46,004 nucleotides of DNA from Acidobacteriota bacterium (lineage in GTDB: Bacteria; Acidobacteriota; Terriglobia; Terriglobales; Acidobacteriaceae): positions 1 to 46,004 of the forward strand of contig QIAM01000057.1 of assembly GCA_003225555.1 (NCBI GenBank). Direction: 5' to 3'. The notes under the pieces are model-generated. The model was not told the origin of the DNA and ran no database searches. It worked only from the letters and a program-made list of their open reading frames with translations. Below are positions 7,273 to 14,770 of the stretch, one piece after another. The position numbers and the translations under genes are program-made. Position 1 is the first letter of the stretch. Every line of letters starts with the position of its first letter.

Positions 7273-9957
7273 ATGCCCCTCGCGCCCGGAAGCAAACTCG
7301 GGCCTTATGAGATCGTCGCGCCCCTGGGCGCTGGCGGCATGGGAGAGGTCTATCGTGCCCTCGACACGCGCCTGGATCGCACAGTAGCGATCAAGATTCT
7401 GCCGGCCCATCTTTCCAGCAATCCCGAAGCGAAGGAACGTTTCGAGCGCGAAGCCAAATCCATTTCAGCCTTGCCGCACGGGAACATCTGCACCCTGTAT
7501 GACGTCGGTTCGCAAAACGGCGTCAGCTTCTTGGTGATGGAGTATCTGGAAGGCGAAACTCTGGCCGACCGGTTGCGTAAAGGGCCACTGCCGCTGGAAC
7601 AGGTTTTTCGCCATGGCGGGGAAATATGCGACGGCCTGGAGCGCGCACACAAGGGCGGCCAGGTGCACCGCGACCTGAAGCCGGGGAACATCATGCTGAC
7701 GAAAGCCGGCGCGAAGCTGATGGACTTCGGGCTGGCCAAGCCGATGACCGTTCCCGCGGCTTCTTCTCAATTGACGCAGACGTTGAGCACGCCCAGTCAT
7801 CCCCTGACCGCCGAAGGAACGATTGTGGGAACGTTCCAGTACATGTCGCCGGAGCAGGTGGAAGGCAAAGAAGCCGACGCTCGCAGCGATATTTTCGCGC
7901 TGGGCGCGGTGCTCTATGAAATGGCGACGGGCAAGCGAGCCTTTGAAGGCAAGAGCACGGTCTCGATCGCCGCTGCAATTCTTGAAAAGGAACCAGATCC
8001 GATCACCATGGTCCAGCCCTTCAGTCCGGCGGCGTTGCAGCATGTGATTGAGGGATGCCTGGCGAAGGATCCCGAATCCAGATGGCAGAGCGCGCGCGAC
8101 GTTGGCCGCCAGTTGCGCTGGATTGGGAGTGGCGGATCGCAGGCGTCGGTTCCGATTCGTAGGCGGAGCAAAGTTCGCGAGCGTGTGATCTGGAGCGCCG
8201 TCGTCTTGCTACTGACCGCGGTAAGCGCGTGGCAGCTGCTATCGCGGCCGCAGCGGCCCGTTCTGCGGGCTCACATCCTGCCGCCGCCGGGCGCGACCTT
8301 CGACTTCATGGGGGATTTTTCAGGGCCACCTGTATTGTCTCCGGATGGTTCGCAGATGGCTTTCTCGGCGCGGTCCGCGAAGCAAGGAGACACGCTCTGG
8401 GTGCGCAAAATGGACAGCGCCGCCGCCCAGAAGTTGGCGGGGACCGAGGGTGCTTCCGGTGCATTCTGGTCGCCCGACAACCGCTTTCTCGGTTTCTTTG
8501 CGGACGGCAAGCTGAAGAAGATTCCGGCGGACGGGGGGCCGGTGACTGTTCTGGCGGACGCGCCCAACGCCCGCGGCGGGGCGTGGGGCAAAGACAACGT
8601 GATTCTTTACGCTCCTGATTATCGCGATTCGCTCTGGCAGATCAGCGCAGGGGGCGGATCCGCAGCCACACGCGCTACCAAGTTGGATGCCAGCAAACAC
8701 TCGACCCACCGCTGGCCCATGTTCCTGCCCGACGGCCAGCATTTTCTTTTCTTCGCCACCAGCCACGCCGGAGGAAGCCCGCGACAGAATGGAATCTATT
8801 TCTCCTCCCTTGGGGACGAAAACGGCAAGCTGGTAATAGCCAACGATTCTGCCGCCCAATACTCCAATGGGTATCTTCTGTTCCACCAGCAGAATGCAGT
8901 GATGGCGCAGAAGCTTGACCCCAAGACCGGCACCCTCTCGGGAGATCAGCAACTGATCGTCGACGAGGTGCAGTACGACGGTGGAACCTGGCACACAACT
9001 TTTGCAGTAGCTGACGGTGGCGTAATGCTTTACGAGCCGGGCCTGGCGAGCACAGCAAACTCCTCCGTGGTATGGCTGGATCGAAACGGAAAGTCCCTGG
9101 GCACGTTGGGCGAACCGACCGCTTGTCGAGGGATGAGCATATCGCCCGATGGCAACCGGGTTGCATTCGCCCTGGGAGATCCGATGCTCGACATCTGGGT
9201 TTGGGATCTGGCCCACGGCACGCGAATGCGGTTGACGTTTGATCCGGTGACACACATGATGCCGACCTGGTCACCCGACGGTCGAAAAATCGCATACATG
9301 TCCCAGGGCGCCTTGTTTAGCGCAGGCTCAACGCTTCATGCCAAGCCGTCTAATGGTGGCGGCCAAGATGAGCTGCTTCTGCCGCCCGATGCCTCGAGTG
9401 CCGGCCGCAACGTGCTGTGGCCCGAGTGGTCGGCGGACAATCGCTATCTTGTATATCAGAGACAATCGGGTCCGACGGGTGGCTCGGTGTGGGCCATGCC
9501 GCTTTTCGCCGATCGCACTCCGTTTCCGGTGGTGCAATTGGACACGCCGCAGGGCAGCGTAATCCATCACCGGCTTTCTCCCGATAGCCGCTGGCTGGCC
9601 TACAGCGCGCGCGAATCCGGGCGGGACGAAGTTTATGTCACGAGTTTTCCAGGTGGCAAGGGCCGCTGGCAAATATCGGCCGAGGGAGGCTCGTTTCCGT
9701 CGTGGCGTCGCGATGGGAAAGAACTGTATTACCTCGGAGATGACAACCAGCTGCACGGAGTCGAGATCAGTCCCGGCCCGGAGGAGCTGGGCGTTGGCCG
9801 GTCGCAAGTGCTATTCCCTTTGCGCAATGTGAATGACTTGTTCGCGCCTTACGACGTGAGCGCTGACGGTCAGCGCTTCCTGGTCGCGCAGCCGCTCACG
9901 AGCCAGTCCGAGCCGCTGGTGCTGGTGTCGGATTGGACCGCCGGGCTGAAGAAATAG
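7273..9957 (+). CDS. Membrane Ser/Thr protein kinase with C-terminal TolB/WD40-like propeller
   Basis: 894 residues from ATG 7273. A Hanks-type kinase domain spans about 12-285: Gly loop LGAGGMGEVY, Lys41, HRDLKPGN with catalytic Asp134, DFG at 151-153, GTFQYMSPEQV and DARSDIFALG. A Lys/Arg-rich segment and a single membrane helix (about 306-323) follow. About 560 extracytoplasmic residues contain repeated LSPDGSQ, WSPDNRF, FLPDGQHF, ISPDGNRV, WSPDGRKI and LSPDSRWL motifs of TolB/PD40-type beta-propeller blades. It probably senses an external signal through the propeller and phosphorylates cytosolic targets on Ser/Thr. This architecture is abundant in Acidobacteriota. The longer open frame before 7273 is rejected because the opening with LGPYEIVAPLG is the standard family start. 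Confidence 0.93.
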   Translation: MPLAPGSKLGPYEIVAPLGAGGMGEVYRALDTRLDRTVAIKILPAHLSSNPEAKERFEREAKSISALPHGNICTLYDVGSQNGVSFLVMEYLEGETLADRLRKGPLPLEQVFRHGGEICDGLERAHKGGQVHRDLKPGNIMLTKAGAKLMDFGLAKPMTVPAASSQLTQTLSTPSHPLTAEGTIVGTFQYMSPEQVEGKEADARSDIFALGAVLYEMATGKRAFEGKSTVSIAAAILEKEPDPITMVQPFSPAALQHVIEGCLAKDPESRWQSARDVGRQLRWIGSGGSQASVPIRRRSKVRERVIWSAVVLLLTAVSAWQLLSRPQRPVLRAHILPPPGATFDFMGDFSGPPVLSPDGSQMAFSARSAKQGDTLWVRKMDSAAAQKLAGTEGASGAFWSPDNRFLGFFADGKLKKIPADGGPVTVLADAPNARGGAWGKDNVILYAPDYRDSLWQISAGGGSAATRATKLDASKHSTHRWPMFLPDGQHFLFFATSHAGGSPRQNGIYFSSLGDENGKLVIANDSAAQYSNGYLLFHQQNAVMAQKLDPKTGTLSGDQQLIVDEVQYDGGTWHTTFAVADGGVMLYEPGLASTANSSVVWLDRNGKSLGTLGEPTACRGMSISPDGNRVAFALGDPMLDIWVWDLAHGTRMRLTFDPVTHMMPTWSPDGRKIAYMSQGALFSAGSTLHAKPSNGGGQDELLLPPDASSAGRNVLWPEWSADNRYLVYQRQSGPTGGSVWAMPLFADRTPFPVVQLDTPQGSVIHHRLSPDSRWLAYSARESGRDEVYVTSFPGGKGRWQISAEGGSFPSWRRDGKELYYLGDDNQLHGVEISPGPEELGVGRSQVLFPLRNVNDLFAPYDVSADGQRFLVAQPLTSQSEPLVLVSDWTAGLKK

Positions 9958-10004
9958 TTCCACGTTAGAGTCCCTTCGCCAGAAGACAGGAATCCAAAGC
10001 AATC

Positions 10005-10973
10005 ATGAAAGCCATTCAAGTCAAGCAAGTGGGTGGTCCGGAGGTGATGGAACTGGTGGAGTTGCCGGTCCCGCAGCCGAAGCCGAACGAGGCACTGGTG
10101 AAGCTGGCCGCTGCGGGCGTGAACTTTATTGATTGTTATCATCGCGAAGGACGGTACAAGGCTCCGCTGCCTTTCGTGCCCGGGCAGGAAGGCGCCGGGG
10201 TTGTTACGGCGGTGGGCGCGGAGGTGCAGTCGGTCAAATTGGGAGACCGCGTGGCATGGGCGGGCCTGCTCGGAGCCTATGCGGAATATGCGGCTGTGCC
10301 CGCGGATCGGCTGGTTCCGATTCCTTCCGGAGTCAGCGATCAGCAGGCCGCGGCGGCGATGCTGCAGGGGATGACTGCACATTATCTTTTGCACGACACT
10401 CATCCGCTGAAGCGTTGCGAGACGGCATTGGTGCATGCTGCGGCGGGCGGCGTGGGCCTGTTGCTGGTGCAGCTGGCGCACAACATCGGGGCGCGGGTGA
10501 TCGGCACGGTCTCGACCGAGGAGAAGGCCAAGCTGGCGCGCGACGCGGGAGCGGACGAAATCATTTTGTATACGCAGGCTGACTTTGAGGCCGAGACGAA
10601 GCGGCTGACTGGCGGCAAGGGCGTCGACGTGGTGTACGACTCGGTGGGCAAAACGACGTTCGACAAGAGCCTCAATGTTCTGCGGCCACGCGGGATGATG
10701 GCGCTCTTCGGCGGGTCGAGCGGGGCGGTGCCGCCGTTTGATCCGATCATTCTGACCCAGAAGGGATCGCTGTTTCTGACCCGGCCTTCGCTGGGGCACT
10801 ACATCGCAACTGGTGAAGAATTGGTGGCGCGCTCAGGGGCGGTGTTCGGCATGATCGCGGCAGGGAAGCTCAAGTTGCGGATCGAGCATGTCTATCCGCT
10901 GGCCGAGGCACAACGAGCGCATCGGGATCTGGAAGGACGGAAGACTACGGGAAAGCTGCTGCTGATTCCGTGA
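10005..10973 (+). CDS. qor: NADPH:quinone oxidoreductase, zinc-independent MDR family
   Basis: 322 residues, full length for the family. The N-terminal GroES-like domain contains GVNFIDCYHREGRY and LPFVPGQEGAG. The Rossmann motif is AAAGGVGLLLVQLA and the cofactor region GARVIGTVSTEEKAKLA; YDSVGKTTF and RPRGMMALFGGSSG are typical of quinone reductases. It should reduce quinones or related enones with NADPH in the cytosol. The zinc-ligand cysteines of alcohol dehydrogenases are absent. It starts 47 bp after the kinase stop, on the same strand, so co-transcription is possible, though no functional link is evident. Confidence 0.9.
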   Translation: MKAIQVKQVGGPEVMELVELPVPQPKPNEALVKLAAAGVNFIDCYHREGRYKAPLPFVPGQEGAGVVTAVGAEVQSVKLGDRVAWAGLLGAYAEYAAVPADRLVPIPSGVSDQQAAAAMLQGMTAHYLLHDTHPLKRCETALVHAAAGGVGLLLVQLAHNIGARVIGTVSTEEKAKLARDAGADEIILYTQADFEAETKRLTGGKGVDVVYDSVGKTTFDKSLNVLRPRGMMALFGGSSGAVPPFDPIILTQKGSLFLTRPSLGHYIATGEELVARSGAVFGMIAAGKLKLRIEHVYPLAEAQRAHRDLEGRKTTGKLLLIP

Positions 10974-11004
10974 ATGCGGCACAGCCCTAGCTCCGCTCTG
11001 AGTT

Positions 11005-11418
11005 TCAAATCAGACGTAGCTTCGGAAAATCCAGAACATAGCGAGTGGCATCGCGGGTCATAAGCCTGTCCGCTTTCAGAAGAGCATGCGACGCGATTAC
11101 GAAGTCTAGCAACAGACGCTTTGGCGAACCTCCGCCGGAACGGCGACGGCGGATGGCATAAGCGGCGAAGCTTGTCGCCGCCAGTTCCCAGACGTCTTCT
11201 CCCATGTCGAAATCGATAGCAATGGCCATTTCCGCGAGCGCCTTCCGAACAAGTTGCACATTAAGCCCAGGGACTGCCGACAGCTCCACGAAGACCGGCG
11301 CGCTCACCACCAACGCTCCTTCTGCACGGACTTTTGACAACTGAGCGACAATCGTGCCCGCGGTGGGTGCTCCCGACCAAACTGGCGATACGATGTTCGT
11401 ATCCAGGGCCGTCCTCAT
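11005..11418 (-). CDS. vapC: VapC-type PIN-domain toxin ribonuclease
   Basis: 137 residues. PIN-domain acidic residues are in place: Asp6 in ALDTNIV, Glu in PVFVELSA, Asp in LLLDFVIASHA and Asp in MTRDATRY. VapC toxins cleave specific RNAs, often initiator tRNA or 23S rRNA, in a metal-dependent way. It overlaps the upstream antitoxin gene by four bases (ATGA), implying translational coupling. It is convergent with the quinone reductase gene. Confidence 0.88.
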   Translation of the reverse strand: MRTALDTNIVSPVWSGAPTAGTIVAQLSKVRAEGALVVSAPVFVELSAVPGLNVQLVRKALAEMAIAIDFDMGEDVWELAATSFAAYAIRRRRSGGGSPKRLLLDFVIASHALLKADRLMTRDATRYVLDFPKLRLI

Positions 11419-11666
11419 TCGTAGTCTTTATCGCTGCGCATATCGTCGATCCAGGCTTTTATCCCCTCTTCACCCCCGGGGAACGGATCTGCGATTCCGA
11501 TGAACTTCTCGAAGGGATTGACTTCCGTGCGTGCTGGCCGGATCACCGTGCGACCTTCCTCAACCACGAACTCGACGCGGTCGCCGGGTTCCAGCCCGAG
11601 GCGCTTGCGAATTTCTTGCGGGACGGTAATTTGGCCTTTGCTGCTGATGGTGCTCGAGTTCTTCAT
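11415..11666 (-). CDS. AbrB/MazE-family antitoxin
   Basis: 83 residues. The N-terminal swapped-hairpin domain reads STISSKGQITVPQEIRKRLG, then LEPGDRVEFVVEEG, the standard SpoVT/AbrB DNA-binding fold. The C-terminal half (about 52-83) is acidic and probably wraps around and neutralises the PIN toxin. It lies first in the operon, as usual, and likely represses its own promoter through inverted repeats just upstream. Start ATG at 11666. Confidence 0.9.
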   Translation of the reverse strand: MKNSSTISSKGQITVPQEIRKRLGLEPGDRVEFVVEEGRTVIRPARTEVNPFEKFIGIADPFPGGEEGIKAWIDDMRSDKDYE

Positions 11667-11718
11667 CTTTACCTAGCTTCCTTACAGTAAAGATATACTT
11701 CTTTACCCACGAAGTCAA
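11667..11718 (-). promoter_or_regulatory. Toxin-antitoxin promoter with overlapping operator
   Basis: On the minus strand TTGACT (11713-11718) and TATCTT (11690-11695) are spaced 17 bp. A perfect inverted repeat, GTAAAG at 11687-11692 and CTTTAC at 11701-11706, overlaps the spacer and -10. A third half-site lies at 11667-11672 beside the start codon. This layout is typical of autorepression by an antitoxin. Confidence 0.65.
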
Positions 11719-11754
11719 ACCGTGTGCTGCCGGACCTGAACGATTTAAAGTTGT

Positions 11755-12702
11755 TCACGGCCAGTCGGGGAAGACGAGCGAGATCGCACTTTCCCAGAAA
11801 TAGCTGTACAGGGTTGCGTCGAACTTTTTGGCGGTTCCGTAGGTTTCGGCGAAGTGACGGCCCCAGTGGGGACGGCTACCGTCGGCATCGGTGAAGCCGT
11901 ATTCGTCGGAAAGATTCCACGAGCTGAAGACCTGCCCTAATTTTTTCTTGACGTTAGGATCGGCAGCCAGGGCGGCAATCGCACGGCCGACAAAGAGCGG
12001 CGTTTCCGAGTGCAGAAAATCGGGCCGCTTTTTTCCGGCGTCGCGCCAGTTCTCTTCCTTCACGCCGAAGTTGTCGAGCATGGCTTCGCTGCGCAGAAAG
12101 CCGGGGGTGACGGCGAGGGCAGTGATTTCCGTCTTACGCAGTTCGTAGGCCATGATCATGGCCAGGCGGATCACAGAAATCTTCACCAAGTCGTAGAACA
12201 AGTTGCCCCGGTAGCCGAAGGAATCGCCGTCGGTAATTTCGACGATGAGGCCCGTGCCTCGCTCGATCATCAGTGGTCCCAGGTGGCGACTAGTGATGAT
12301 GTGCGAGTGTACGGCCTGCCGGAGCATGGCGAGGCCTTTGTCGAGTGATACCTGCCAGAAGGTCTTGCCGAATTCGGTGAGCGCGTCGCCGCCCCAGACG
12401 TCGTTGACAAGGATGTCGAGACGGCCTTTCTGCTCGCGCCGGATGCGCGCGGCCAGTTTCTTGACATCAGTTTCTTTGGTGTGATCGCAGCGGACAGGGA
12501 TGCCTTTGCCACCGCGGGCGGTGACCATCTCGGCGGTTTCGTCGATGGTCTCGCGGCGGCCTTTGGTGGCGGGCTTGCCGCGGACACTGCGTCCGGTGCA
12601 GTAGACGGTGGCTCCGGCTTCGCCAAGGGCGCAGGCGATGCCGCGTCCGGCACCGCGCGTGGCGCCAGCGACAAGGGCGATGCGGCCCTGCAACGTTGTC
12701 AT
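11755..12702 (-). CDS. Short-chain dehydrogenase/reductase (DHRS1-like)
   Basis: 315 residues from ATG 12702. The Rossmann glycine motif GATRGAGRGIA lies near residue 15, with YCTGRS as cofactor-specificity loop, DILVNDVWGG, and a catalytic YDLVK in the region after VEITDGDS. VTPGFLRSEAML is the typical post-catalytic PG motif. At about 315 residues it is longer than a classical SDR (about 250), as in the DHRS1 type. Substrate unknown. An in-frame TTG at 12753 would add 17 unsupported residues. It follows the PNPOx-like gene on the same strand, and the two probably form an operon. Confidence 0.85.
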   Translation of the reverse strand: MTTLQGRIALVAGATRGAGRGIACALGEAGATVYCTGRSVRGKPATKGRRETIDETAEMVTARGGKGIPVRCDHTKETDVKKLAARIRREQKGRLDILVNDVWGGDALTEFGKTFWQVSLDKGLAMLRQAVHSHIITSRHLGPLMIERGTGLIVEITDGDSFGYRGNLFYDLVKISVIRLAMIMAYELRKTEITALAVTPGFLRSEAMLDNFGVKEENWRDAGKKRPDFLHSETPLFVGRAIAALAADPNVKKKLGQVFSSWNLSDEYGFTDADGSRPHWGRHFAETYGTAKKFDATLYSYFWESAISLVFPDWP

Positions 12703-12754
12703 GACGGCATATGCTACTGCCGCGGTGCGGACTCTTTCAAGGGACGGAGGCAAG

Positions 12755-13417
12755 CTACGAGTGCCGCCGCGAGTAGCTGATCACGTATGGCGGCGCATCT
12801 CGCGTTGCATCGAGCCTGGGATCGTTAATTGGCGCACCAGCAGCCATCGCCAGCGGTACGACTCCAGCCCAAGTGGGGAACGAGTAGTCTTCCTCATCGT
12901 CGATGGGCGGGCCGGTACGAACTTTGGCGGAGAATTCTTCGATCGGAAGGCGCAGGACTGATGTCGCTTTCAGTTCGCGTTCGTTGGGCTGGCGTGCGTC
13001 GTCCCAGCGGCCGGGAATGATGTGCTCGGAGAGCAGACGGAGAGCTTCGAGTTTTTCTGCCGGGTCTTCAACCAGCTTGGCCTTGCCCAGGATCACTACC
13101 GAGCGGTAATTCATGGAGTGATTGAAGACTGAACGGGCCAGCACGAGTCCGTCGAGGAGTGTGACCGTGACACACACGGGGAGGCCCTCTTTGATCTGAC
13201 GCAGCATGCGGCTGGCGGCGGAGCCGTGAATATAGAGGTTTGCGTCCTTGCGCCCGTAGGATGTGGGAATCACGAAGGGCTGTCCGTCAGCGAGGAAGCC
13301 GACGTGACACAGGAAGCCTTCGTCGAGGATGCTATAGACGGTTTCACGATCGTAGACGCCGCGGTCGGACTCGCGGACGACACGGGTCCGGGGCGTGGGT
13401 GTGAAGGGTTGGGACAT
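12755..13417 (-). CDS. PNPOx-like split-barrel flavin-binding protein
   Basis: 220 residues. The start MSQPFTPTPR at 13417 is preferred over an in-frame codon nine positions earlier. The split barrel reads GFLCHVGFLADGQPFVIPTSYGR, then YIHGSAASRML and the NHSMNYRSVVILG strand, as in pyridoxamine 5'-phosphate oxidase-like and NimA-type proteins that bind FMN. The ILDEGFLCHVGF entry is the usual family start. It may reduce or bind small nitro or aromatic compounds, or act in redox protection; the substrate is not determinable. The adjacent SDR gene starts 52 bp downstream. Confidence 0.8.
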   Translation of the reverse strand: MSQPFTPTPRTRVVRESDRGVYDRETVYSILDEGFLCHVGFLADGQPFVIPTSYGRKDANLYIHGSAASRMLRQIKEGLPVCVTVTLLDGLVLARSVFNHSMNYRSVVILGKAKLVEDPAEKLEALRLLSEHIIPGRWDDARQPNERELKATSVLRLPIEEFSAKVRTGPPIDDEEDYSFPTWAGVVPLAMAAGAPINDPRLDATRDAPPYVISYSRRHS

Positions 13418-13470
13418 TTGGGATGAACTCCGGGCAAGCGCCAAGGATGGATGAAAGAAGAGTTTAACAC

Positions 13471-13501
13471 CGGGCTTCGGGCTTCAGCTTTCGGGCTTCG
13501 G
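13471..13501. repeat. Dispersed 31-bp repeat, copy 2
   Basis: Identical over 31 bases to 1252-1282. It lies between the PNPOx-like gene and the aldo/keto reductase gene. Confidence 0.8.
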
Positions 13502-13517
13502 TTTTGCGGCGGCGCCT

Positions 13518-14504
13518 TCAGCCGAGCCACTGCGGATTGTGGAAGGTGCCGTCGAAGTCGTGCGTAGTTTTGTAGTGCTCGAACTCTCCCTTTCCGGCGG
13601 CGGGCGCGGTCTTTGCAAGTAGTGTGGCAACTTCTTCGGAGCTCATTGGCTTGAAGCTGCGTGCCGCGTCCAGGGCCTGCTGCAGGATGTTCATGGAGTC
13701 ACATCCGGTGATCACGACGCTGGTGGGCAGGTTCATCGCATAGTGCAGACATTCGCTCGGCGTCGCGGTCTTGCTGTTGAGAATGATCTTGTCGCCCATC
13801 GGCTTCATGCCGAGCACTCCGATTCCGTGCTTGATGAGGACGGGCAGAACTTTTTTCTCGAAGCTGTTGAAGTGTGCGTCCATTACGTTTAGAGGCATTT
13901 GCACGGCGTCGAAGGTGAACTGGTGGGCGAACGCGGTCTCGAGCATCTTGAGATGAATGTCGGGGCTTTTGTGGCCGGTGAATCCGATATAACGCACTCT
14001 CCCTTTCTTCTTGGCTTCGAGCACGGCTTCCATTCCGCCGCTGCTCGCGAAGATGCGGTCGGGATCAGTATCGCGAATTACTTCGTGGAATTGCAACAGA
14101 TCAATACGGTCAGTTTGCAGGCGACGTAGCGATTCCTCAATTTGCTGTGAGGCGGCTTTCTTCGTCTGCCCGTCGATCTTGGTCATGAGGAACGCCTTCT
14201 GACGGTAGCCGTCGCGCAATGCCTTGCCCATGCGGATTTCGCTCTGGCCGTTGTTGTAGTCCCAGCAGTTGTCGAGGAAGGTGATGCCGCTGTCGAGGGC
14301 GGAGCGGATGATGCGGATGCTCTCCTGCTCATCGGACTGCATGCCGAGGTGGTAGCCGCCGAGGCCGACCATGGAGATTTTCTCGCCGGAGCGGCCGAGC
14401 GTGCGCGTGGGAACGGAGGCTTCGGAGGCGTGCGCGAAGTTCTTGCTGAGAGAGGTCATGAGTGTGGTGGCTGCGGCGGTCTTGAGGAAGCGTCTACGAT
14501 CCAT
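13518..14504 (-). CDS. Tat-exported aldo/keto reductase
   Basis: 328 residues. The N-terminus DRRRFLKTAAATTLM is a twin-arginine signal, so the folded enzyme is exported to the periplasm. The AKR barrel has the catalytic tetrad in FLDNCWDYNNG (Asp, Tyr), LMTKIDGQ (Lys) and LLQFHEV (His). PTSVVITGCDS near the end corresponds to the cofactor-binding region. Substrate unknown; members often act on sugars or aldehydes. GGAG sits eight nt before the ATG. The TonB-receptor gene lies upstream on the same strand after 266 bp. Confidence 0.87.
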   Translation of the reverse strand: MDRRRFLKTAAATTLMTSLSKNFAHASEASVPTRTLGRSGEKISMVGLGGYHLGMQSDEQESIRIIRSALDSGITFLDNCWDYNNGQSEIRMGKALRDGYRQKAFLMTKIDGQTKKAASQQIEESLRRLQTDRIDLLQFHEVIRDTDPDRIFASSGGMEAVLEAKKKGRVRYIGFTGHKSPDIHLKMLETAFAHQFTFDAVQMPLNVMDAHFNSFEKKVLPVLIKHGIGVLGMKPMGDKIILNSKTATPSECLHYAMNLPTSVVITGCDSMNILQQALDAARSFKPMSSEEVATLLAKTAPAAGKGEFEHYKTTHDFDGTFHNPQWLG

Positions 14505-14578
14505 GGGGGAGACTCCATAGTATTGAGAGTCGGCCAGCGCCGATGAAGTTGCAGGAATTTGCGCAGGGAATGAGATTA

Positions 14579-14602
14579 GGACTCCGCCGGATCACGGAGT
14601 CC
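14579..14602. repeat. Inverted repeat downstream of the TonB receptor gene
   Basis: GGACTCCG / CGGAGTCC with an eight-base loop. It could form a terminator hairpin on either strand but has no T-run. Confidence 0.4.
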
Positions 14603-14645
14603 AGACCAAAGCAGTTCGCTTAAAAGGCGGTGGCGATGCGCGCCA

Positions 14646-14713
14646 GATCCCTTCGACTTCGCTCAGGGCAGGCTCTTCGCTCCGCCTGAAGAACTGCTAC
14701 GCTCGTGATGACG
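14646..14713. repeat. Dispersed family A repeat, diverged long copy
   Basis: Contains TCTTCGCTCCGCCTGAAGAA and CGTGATGACGCC, related to 34288-34330 and 43991-44021. It sits in the AKR-TonB receptor spacer, which otherwise holds nothing recognisable. Confidence 0.5.
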
Positions 14714-14770
14714 CCCGCCAAGAAGTAGATGCTCACCGGAACCCAAACTGCCCCACTACCAATTCGTTTC

